Source of the DNA: Raphanus sativus
Lineage: Eukaryota; Streptophyta; Magnoliopsida; Brassicales; Brassicaceae
DNA length: 64,000 nucleotides
Direction of reading: 5' to 3'
Assembly (NCBI RefSeq): GCF_000801105.2
Contig: NC_079514.1
Location: 6,448,001-6,512,000, forward strand
Each line of letters starts with the position of its first letter. The first letter of the stretch is position 1. Position numbers and translations under genes: made by a program. Below the pieces are notes generated by a model. The model saw only the letters and a program-made list of their open reading frames with translations. It was not told where the DNA came from and did not search any database. Positions 56,101 through 64,000 of the stretch are shown in pieces.

Positions 56101-59100
56101 GGGTGGCCTCTCGCGTAACGCACAACCTCTTTGGCCACCTTCGTGTAAGCTTCCCTGTCGTGTTTGTTTTGGTGATCAAATGCATGGCGAGTGAAGTGTT
56201 CTAACCCATCTCGGTAGCACAAGAGCGGTACAAAATAAGTACGACGGATCATGGAATCCCCAGGAACCAGATCGCCACGAGACACTGCGCGTGTTGCAAT
56301 CACAATCTTGCTACCTTTCTTGATCCATTCACCAAGACCCTTAAGAAGAGCTTGTATATGCGTCTCGTCACTTGTCCCATCAAGAACAATGAAAAGTTTT
56401 TTTGTACGTAGTTTTTCCTTGTATTCTTCGTATGTCCCATAATCGTCTACGTCGTCATCACCAAGCAACTCCCTGAGGAGCATCACGGGCAAGCATTCCA
56501 GTCCCCATTGCTTTACAATGTCGCTTATATTTTGGAGTAAGAAGCGTCTGGAGAACCTGCTGTACCACTTATTGTAGAACGCTTTCAAGAGAGTGGTTTT
56601 ACCAATGCCTGGCATCCCAACAACTTGGACAATACGAGTCTCCGCATCATCAATGTCTACTGTTTCTGCCAGTTCCTCTAGGCGTTGTTTCAGCCCACAA
56701 ATCTGACCTGCCTCCTCCTCCTCTTCTTCTTGTTCCTCTCCTCTGGTGTTCTGTGCATCTTCCACGCATGTTCCATTTGTGCTTTCTTCTAACGAAATTT
56801 TGTCCAGCGCTTGCAAAACCTCGTCGACGATTTCATTGATGAACTTGTTCTCGTTGCTGCAATAGTTTGAGAATATGACAAATTGACAATAACGAAATTT
56901 ATATTTATTTTATTTTCAAAAAGAAATTTATATTTATTTATTAAAAGCCAATAAAAAAATATTGATTTAATCTGAAAAAAATGAGTGGGCTACGTGTACC
57001 CCTGCCCCATGTTGGGAAACTCGCTAGGTTTTGCAAATGTCATGAAAAATCAACTTTTTTGAAACACTAATGAAAATTAACTATACAATTAGGTTTAAGT
57101 GATTGAATGATCATTGTTATTTATTTTATTTTATTTTCGAAAAAATTGATCATTGTTATTTGTTCTATTTTAACTACGCCTTACCTAGAATCCGTTGTAA
57201 CTTTTTCAGTTCTCTCTCCCTTCCAAATTATACTAGAGTGATATCAACCTTTTATTCAGTTTCAAAAAAAAAAGATATCAACCTTTTATAATTTACTAGA
57301 AACACTTTTTATACCTATTTTACTTTTTATATATTTGAAAAGTATTTGCGAAAATATTACTAGTATATTAGAATTTTTAATAAATGGAACAACAAACAAG
57401 TCTACCATGCTAATTACAGTAGATTCTTTGAAGTTTAATAGATGAACAATATAAAGTTAACTTTATATATAAAATTTATTTTTATGTGGTAGAGATATTT
57501 AAGTGCTATAGATTTATTAGTCAACGATAGTACATTTGTTGTAGGTGATCTGATAAATTAACTTACTGGCTTATGTTATACTTATTGCATACTTATTGTC
57601 GATTAGTAAATTTATTTGGTGTGATGATTAATTAATTTAGTCGTGGTAGTGGTTGTTGACTAACAATCTTTATAGAATTATTATTGGACCATTTCCTTTA
57701 TCAAATCACTATCGGACTTTTTTTTGTCATCAACTATTGGATTCTGTACTGTCAAAATAAAAAAGTTAAGCTTTTTATTCTTCTAGTGTTTGCGTTTTGG
57801 ATTGTTGGAATGGCAAATAAAAATATAAAATATATATTTTAAATATACACAATAATTTAAAATGAACATTTAGATATTACAGTTACTAATATATATATAT
57901 ATATATATATATTTATATTCACTAACCATATATATTAATATATATATATATATCTAATAAAAACGTATTTAAATATAATATTATTTTATAAAAAATAATT
58001 CATTATTAACAAAATATAACTAAACTAAATATTATTATTAATTATACTTTAATTAATTTATATATTATAAAAACTAAAAATAAACCTAACTAATATTAAT
58101 AATTTAATATAATAATATGGGCATTATCTATTTATAATTATAATATGATGATATTATTAATTTGTTGTTATACTACTACGCTAGTCAACTATTCATTGTA
58201 TATTCTATAAATACACCCTTTTCTAACTGCGACACGAGTTTCATAAATTGTTTAATAGTAACCCTTATAATGCATTCCTTAACGTTTTTAACAAATTTTA
58301 CCTTTCATTAGGAATAGTCATTCTTTTTCATTCCTTCTCATTCTTTTTATCGTAGAGAATTAAAGAACAAATTTATTCCTCACTAAATTTGATATCGAAT
58401 AACCATTCCTCATCATTCCCATAATTTTATTCCCATCAATTCTTTTCCTTTTTGTTCCTACTATTCCCGAAATGGTCACCAGTTAGACCCTTAGAATTGT
58501 AACCAGCCGCATTCATAAATTTTCCTACCCAGGGCCATTCACAAATCCACAATTATTAGGTTTTAAGATCAGAGAAACGCGTTTGTTTTTGAGATCAGAG
58601 AAACAGTGTTTGTTTTATGTGAAGATTCTTTTAGGAACCGTGATTTCACAGATTTCAATATTTCCGATGGAGTTTGTCTTATTGTTGTCCGAGTTTTCTA
58701 ATTTCGCTCGTACCATTTTTTTCCCAACTTAGCTCCATATGTTACAAAAATTTACATATGAACGGTGTATTTTCTAGGAAATAATAAAAATTATATGTTT
58801 CTCCTCATTTTTCTTTTCTTTTTGGCGATCTTATTCAAAACCTTTTTTTTTGCTAACATCTTATTCAAAAACCTAACTGATCAGTTTAAAAAGACTGTTG
58901 AAATATTACACATAAAATTTTACTTAACTGATCAGTGATAAAAAAAAGTGTTGAAATATTAGACATAAAAAAAGTGTTGAAATATTACTGTTGGCGTCTT
59001 ATTCAAAACCTAACTGATCAGTGATAAAAAAAAGTGTTGAAATATTAGACATAAAAAAAGTGTTGAAATATTACTGTTGGCGTCTTATTCAAAACCTAAC

Positions 59101-59737
59101 TGATCAGTGATAAAAAAAAGTGTTGAAATATTAGACATGAAAACTTTACCAAAACAAATATTAGACATAAAATATTAAACGATTTGTACTTTTTTCAGAC
59201 TCATATTAATAAATACTAAATGTTCCATATTGTTTAACCAAAAAAAAAAAAAAACAGCTTGTACCTTTTTCCGTCAAATTCGAAGCCCAACAGGTTGCTA
59301 ACATACACCAGAGCCTCTTTCCAATTTTTCATCTTGTCATCAGTAACATCGCTCTTTTTTTCTTTTTTCCTGAGGGCATCGCCAAATTCTCTCGCTTGAT
59401 GCCTAACGGTTGAAGGGCTCACGTTGTAGAAGATGGGAATGGTCTTGAGCTTGCCGTCTTTCGTGCGCTCGTTTATTTTTTCTAGCTCGTCCAAGCACCA
59501 ATCTGACTCTGTGTACAATTTGGAAAAGACAGCCAGTGCGATTCTCGAATTTTCGATCTCCTTTAAAAGAATACTTAGAGGTTGGCCTTTCTCCGCACCG
59601 GCATCAATGAAGAACTTGATATTTTTATCTTCCAAGGCCTTAGCTAGATGGCTGATGAACTGATGACGAAGTTCCCCACGGAAATTAAGGAACACTTGGT
59701 GCTTAGGTACGCTGCTGATAGTGGAGGAGACAGCCAT
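53184..59737 (-). CDS. RPS4-like: RPS4-like TIR-NB-ARC-LRR immune receptor, five exons
   Basis: Exons are 59737-59265, 56856-55656, 55287-54970, 54872-53982 and 53909-53184; all junctions fit GT-AG and phase, giving 1,202 residues. The TIR (about 12-150) has the SH dimer motif (S29-H30) and the putative NADase Glu at E84 in WCLDELEK, but RGE-LR lacks one residue of the usual RG-x-(D/E)-x-R loop. NB-ARC: P-loop [10 protein letters not shown] (237-246), kinase-2 FIVLDGTSD with Gly317 in place of the usual second Asp, [10 protein letters not shown] instead of GHPLALKVLG, and an intact MHD (512-514). LRRs occupy about 600-930. A C-terminal jelly-roll domain follows ([20 protein letters not shown]). 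Wording of the LRR and post-LRR regions closely follows RPS4 as I remember it. Unlike RPS4, the tail has no basic nuclear-localisation cluster. TNLs oligomerise and use TIR NADase activity to signal through EDS1. Confidence 0.93.
55394..55627. mobile_element. Stowaway-like MITE in TNL intron 3 (234 bp)
   Basis: CTCTCTCCGTTTCAAATTATA at the left and TATACGAAGGGAG at the right are inverted ends. TA flanks both (55392-55393 and 55628-55629), as for Tc1/mariner-type MITEs. It accounts for most of the 368-bp intron and does not touch the splice sites. Confidence 0.82.
56857..59264 (-). other. Unusually long intron 1 of the TNL gene (2.4 kb), repeat-filled
   Basis: It separates the TIR exon from the NB-ARC exon. 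It contains a (TA)n run (about 57888-57912), an AT-rich middle and a hAT-like end at about 58230-58490, whose right side reads GGTCACCAGTTAGACCCTTA. There is also an 86-bp tandem repeat (about 58920-59145; CTGATCAGTGATAAAAAAAA at 58928, 59014 and 59100). No extra exon was recognised in it. Confidence 0.8.
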
Positions 59738-59749
59738 GTATGAACGATT

Positions 59750-59875
59750 TGAAGATCAAAATTGGTTTCGGGTTTTGGTCGAGTGGTGGGAGTTGAAATA
59801 AAAAGGTCTTTCAAAAAAATGTTTTGGTCTTTTAAAAAAAAATGTTTTGGTCTTTAAAAAAAATGTTTTGACCAA
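59750..59875. promoter_or_regulatory. TNL upstream region: three short tandem repeats and a W-box
   Basis: AAAAAATGTTTTGGTCTTT-like units repeat three times at about 59810-59870, 70-130 bp upstream of the TNL start codon. The last copy ends TTTTGACCAAT, giving a W-box core (TTGACC at 59868-59873) on the plus strand. W-boxes bind WRKY factors and are common near immune receptor genes; function here is inference. Confidence 0.45.
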
Positions 59876-60903
59876 TTCCAACCATTTCAAGATTACGACT
59901 AGAAAACTGCCTTAATTTATAATTACTACTAAACCAAATATTAAGGATATGTGGTTCGGGTTTTTGGAAACCATATATGTTTAAACCGTGCCTTGAATGT
60001 ATTTCAACATGTTGGTTACATCCATGTATCTTTAAATCAGTGTTTAGCAAATGGATTAGTGATCTGCAAATCATAGCAAGTAATGTCTATTTAAATAAAT
60101 CGTTAAATCAAAACTAGTAATGCGCCATTCTAGTTAAAAATATAGTATTTTTCATAACATATAAGAGACGAGATGATTTGCACAAGATGATTCTTATCAG
60201 GAAGTAAGTCAGATAAAAATAGAAAGTGTGATACAATGTAACTGCAATTGATGCATTATGCGGAAAATCTGGTTTGAAAAAAAATAAACTGTATGAAATA
60301 ATATATTGTTTGGTAAAAAAATTTCGGCAGTAAGGAATAAATACTTGGTCTGGTTTTAATATTCAGATTGAGAAATATAAAGTTAATTAGTATTTATGAA
60401 ATTAGGATCATATTTAAGAAAATAATGAAATATAAATCTTTTTTAATAGATATATTTTAGGAAATTTTTTTCTAAAGATTGTTATACTTTTAAAATGTAA
60501 AAGTAAATTATCAATTAATTTAAATAAAATATAAAATATATTACATCTATATATTTTATTAAAATAAAAAAATATTATAAAATTTATAATAAAAAAACTC
60601 TAGCTCACTTACTCAATATTTTCAAATTATATTTAATTAGAATTCATTATAGTTTCAGTATTTCTCTAAATCTATTTTAATTTTAAATAGTTATTATAAA
60701 ATTTTTGAAAATAATGAAATGTGTTATTTAAAAATTTATATGTTTTGAAATAAAAAATTGATGAAATCACTAATATTTAAATTAAAATAATAACTTTAAT
60801 TAGTATAGGATTATATTTTTAATAGATGATGCTATTTACATGTTTTTATTAGTTATGGATAAAAAAATGTTTACAACGGAATTTGAAAACTGATAGGTAA
60901 TAA
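59876..60903. other. Region upstream of the TNL where a divergent partner would lie
   Basis: No TIR, NB-ARC or WRKY coding sequence is present on the plus strand. A minus-strand 80-codon frame at 59832-60074 has no family features. The rest is AT-rich low-complexity sequence. Confidence 0.6.
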
Positions 60904-61027
60904 GAGCATCATTATTGCTAAGTTTTTATGGTTGGTCTTTAATACACATATATGTATACGTATATATTATATATGCGTATATACATATATATGGACTAAC
61001 CACAAGGACCTAACAATAATCATGCTC
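60904..61027. mobile_element. Foldback Tourist-like MITE (124 bp)
   Basis: GAGCATCATTATTGCTAAG at the left matches the reverse complement of CCTAACAATAATCATGCTC at the right. The two halves fold almost completely around an (AT)-rich TATATATGCG/TATACGTATA centre. TAA flanks both ends (60901-60903 and 61028-61030). The near-perfect hairpin resembles a small-RNA-producing foldback. Confidence 0.85.
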
Positions 61028-61030
61028 TAA

Positions 61031-61283
61031 GAGCATTTCTAACCCATTTCTATTTTTCATTCTAAAATAGAGTTTAGAGTAAAAAATGCTCCAATGGTAT
61101 TCTATTTCTTACTCTATAATAAAGTGAAAAATAAGTTTACTCCAAATATAGAGTAAGTTATTTTTTTTTGTTCATCACTCTATTTTCTACTCTAAAATAG
61201 AGTACTATTGGAGCAAATTCCATCTCTATTATAGAGTCACTCTATTTTAGAGTAAAAAATAGGGTGAATCTTTGGAGATGGTC
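61031..61283. mobile_element. Second Tourist-like MITE directly abutting the first (253 bp)
   Basis: It starts GAGCATTTCTAACCC immediately after the shared TAA and ends GGAGATGGTC, with TAA again at 61284-61286. The interior repeats CTCTATTTTAGAGTA and TACTCTAAAATAGAG in both orientations, so it can form internal hairpins. Related material is at about 41515-41830. Confidence 0.75.
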
Positions 61284-61289
61284 TAAGCG

Positions 61290-63610
61290 TCTAAATTGAT
61301 ATGCGGTTTATTACTAAGTTTTTTTTTTGATAAAAATATTCAACCAAGCTTATTTTGTCTCCATTCAATACCTCAGGACAATAGAAAACAAACAATGAGT
61401 GGCGGGTCCGCGAAAGTTGCACAATGTCAAAAAATAAAGTTGACATTTCAATAATTGACGTGACTATGCATTCAGTGTTGGTCGTGTTTGTTTATTCATA
61501 TCCTAGTTCTAGACGAGTGATGGAACTACAAACTAACATTTGTTTTTCTTGTCGAAGGTGAATTTTACAGTGGAGTATAATTGAATTATTATTTTTTAAT
61601 TCAGTATGTGAAAATATTTGGATGATTTTAAGTTACATTCATTTTGCTTATTATCACGTGAATATAATAATGAAAATAATCCTATATATCGGAGTTTTGA
61701 TGTGACCCTACAAATGTGCTATTTTATGAGTTTAAATTACTTATATTTTTTAATAAATTTGTTAATTTCGTCATTTTTTTCCAACAGTTTTGTCCCTTTA
61801 AATATCAAATCTTTAATTAAAACTACAAAAACGGCAAAAATACTTTAACATATATCATAATAATTATTTTGAAAAGATCACTTTCTAAACTAAAATATAA
61901 AGATTTTAAGCCTTACTTATCTACTATCACCTTTAACTCTCAGATTAATAATTTTTTTGTCAAACTCTCAAACTAATATTAATCATATCAAATATTAAAT
62001 TTTATTTTCCGTTAAAAAGGAGTGGAGGCGAAAGTTTGACATTATGAATAATACTAAAAAGGAATATTATAAAGTACACAATGATAATATATATGAAATT
62101 AATTTATAAAATTAAAATTATTAAATCTTTTTTTCGAAAATATGTGTTATAAAAATTTATTGATAAATTTTAAGAATTATAAATTTTTAGAAGTATTTTT
62201 ATAAATATATTATTTTGTTAAAAAGGCAAAGGTAATCATACAAAGTGTAATTCTAAGCACTTATTTCAGAAGTCTTATAAGCTAAAATATAATATTATTT
62301 TATCTTATATTTTGTATTTCAATTATAAAATATACCTTTATGTGTGTGCATAAATTAACAAAAATTACTATATATGATATTTAATGTTTTCTTTAAATAA
62401 TCATTTCTTGAAATTTTTTTTTTTAAGTTTGTAGTTTTATAAACTTAAAAATTATAAAATATAGTTCTAAGAATATTTTTTAAATTTTTCTTGAAAAATA
62501 AATTCTATGTTATCACTGTTTATCTTATCATATTTTTACATAATCTTTTTTGCCATGGCATACTCTTACATCATCAGTTTCTGAGCCAAAAAAAAAAACA
62601 AATTCAATGTTTAATATGCTAAAGTTGTTGGTTTGAAATGATAATGAAAAAATTAAAGGTTAAAAACACGTGTAACTACTATTTTAGAAATTTAAAATAC
62701 GATTTGCTAACATTTTACAATGGTAAAATATTTGTTGTATTTTCACAACAAATATATTGTGTCATATTGCTAATTTATATTTTTCAGCTTTATTACATAA
62801 CAGTTTAGTTTTATAAAAATGATTTTATTGTCACAATTTATTAATAAATCTAAAATAAAATCTACAAAACTTATTAACTTTAAATAATTAAATAGATGAA
62901 CTTACTAAAATAGTGTTAAAATATGGTCAGAAAATGTTAAAGTTTGCATTTAAGATTATTTATAGTGCCTATACACTAAAGCTATTAAAAGTTTTATAAT
63001 GAAAGGTATATTAAACTTTTAAAGTTAAATTAGAATACATTAAATGCTCAATTCAAACGTATGTCAAATTCATATATTTAAATTCAAACGTAAATATTCT
63101 GTATAGTTTTGCAAAGATTTTGTAATCTTTGATTACTGTTACATGTTTTTTTCAGAACATTAATACTATTACATGTTATAATGCTTTAAATATTGTTATA
63201 TGTTTATAGTGATTCAAATATTATTATATATTTTGTTGAACTATTTAAAATTAAAAAAAAAATTTAAATGACAATCTTTTGTCAGTAGATAAAAATTAGA
63301 TTCTAAATTAATATAATAGATACATCGTCGTTAGACTCACAAGTCCACTTCTCGTTTCCCTGTAAAAGTAGAGGATAAGAACGTAAAAGAATTTGCCCAA
63401 AGGAAAATTTATTATTATCATTTTAAGCAAATATGAAAAATTTTAAGAAACAAATACTTGAAATGGAGCTATTGCATAGCATTTCTTCTCAATTTCGAAT
63501 AGAACCTTCAGTTTATTAGACCCCCCGGGTCTTCACCATGGTCATGCATGTTAACATACCTTTATTTATTGTGATGTGAACACAATGCAGATAAATTATA
63601 TACATCGTAG
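61290..63610. other. AT-rich gene-free interval
   Basis: I see no exon, RNA gene or well-bounded repeat. An open frame at 61618-61848 (76 codons) is hydrophobic and Asn/Tyr-rich with no family motif. Base composition is nearly all A/T with long homopolymer runs. Confidence 0.5.
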
Positions 63611-63612
63611 AC

Positions 63613-64000
63613 TTTTTTTTTTTGCCATCTATATTATATTATATTAAAAGGGACTAAGCCCAAAAAGGGAGAAACCCTGGTACAAAGACAAAGGCCCATA
63701 AAACATTAAGGGCAGAACACTAAAAACAACAACCGGGCTTTAAACTGAGCCCACTAAACCGAATCCTGCGACCCAATTGACCACGCATCCACCGCAGCAG
63801 TAGGGACGCCCACGTGTAGAGACCCACGTCTCACTGATCCACGCGTCACCACGTCACACACCGTGACCCATTCATCGAGACCTCGCCGGAGACGACGAAA
63901 CGAACACTCGTTCCGCCGGGAAACACCGGAGCCGAAAATCACCACATCCATCTTCGTCATCGATCTTCTAATCTCCAGAAAGCATCATTGGACCAATTCC
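63613..64000 (-). mobile_element. 3' end of a minus-strand LINE-like element, cut by the window edge
   Basis: Read on the minus strand, the sequence ends GGGCTTAGTCCCTTTTAATA then repeated TAATA units, GATGGC and a run of 11 A (T run at 63613-63623). This is a plant LINE-type 3' tail. The body is sharply more G/C-rich than the adjoining 60 kb and contains a 68-codon minus frame (63754-63960, RRNECSFRRLRRGLDEWV). There is no reverse transcriptase in the visible part. The upstream portion lies beyond the window. Confidence 0.55.

Overview
The window is nuclear plant DNA from a crucifer (Brassicaceae, probably Brassica, Raphanus or a close relative). The genes have GT-AG introns and very AT-rich intergenic DNA. 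Protein sequences closely resemble Arabidopsis families, and the repeats are typical crucifer SINEs, LINEs, Helitrons and MITEs. Nothing bacterial, organellar or viral was recognised.

Genes in order: a decayed coding remnant (about 180-1320, -); a six-exon glutathionyl-hydroquinone reductase (1654-3285, +); a BOI/BRG-type RING E3 ligase (15319-16354, +); three tandem ZIP metal transporters (28733-29975, 33960-35188, 39335-40601, all -); an RNase H-like/RBR E3 ligase (45892-47644, +); a secreted Kunitz-like protein (48421-49053, -); an F-box/FBA protein (51326-52624, +); and a complete five-exon RPS4-like TIR-NB-ARC-LRR immune receptor (53184-59737, -). From memory, GHR, BRG1, ZIP8 and the RPS4/RRS1 family lie in that neighbourhood on Arabidopsis chromosome 5 (about At5g45020 to At5g45260). 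The window therefore looks like a rearranged, gene-poor counterpart. The genes I would expect between GHR and BRG1 are absent, ZIP8 has become three genes, and the divergent RRS1 partner usual beside RPS4 is not seen upstream of the receptor.

Mobile DNA fills the rest. 3.3-15 kb holds Helitron and hAT-type fragments, a LINE-like insertion with poly(A) and a 17-bp target duplication (8891-10330), a SINE and small MITEs. 17-20 kb holds a candidate Helitron and a long inverted-repeat element carrying telomere-like motifs. 20.4-27.3 kb is a large array of about 155-bp monomers, with four-monomer higher-order repeats in part of it, interrupted by a 754-bp Helitron whose empty site can be read from the neighbouring monomers. 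27.9-38 kb has a SINE with a perfect 15-bp target duplication, a LINE RNase H remnant split by a hAT MITE with an 8-bp duplication, and a 230-bp Helitron. 41-45.3 kb is a nest of short Helitrons, some apparently joined head to tail. The last 4 kb has two abutting Tourist-like MITEs and the 3' end of a minus-strand LINE-like element that leaves the window.

The genes do not form an operon or single pathway. Functional themes are redox detoxification (GHR with an as-1-like promoter site), ubiquitin ligation (BRG, RBR and F-box proteins), zinc/iron transport (ZIPs) and immunity (the TNL). All coordinates, splice sites and residue numbers were read by eye; gene identities rest on recognised motifs and remembered family sequences, not on a search.
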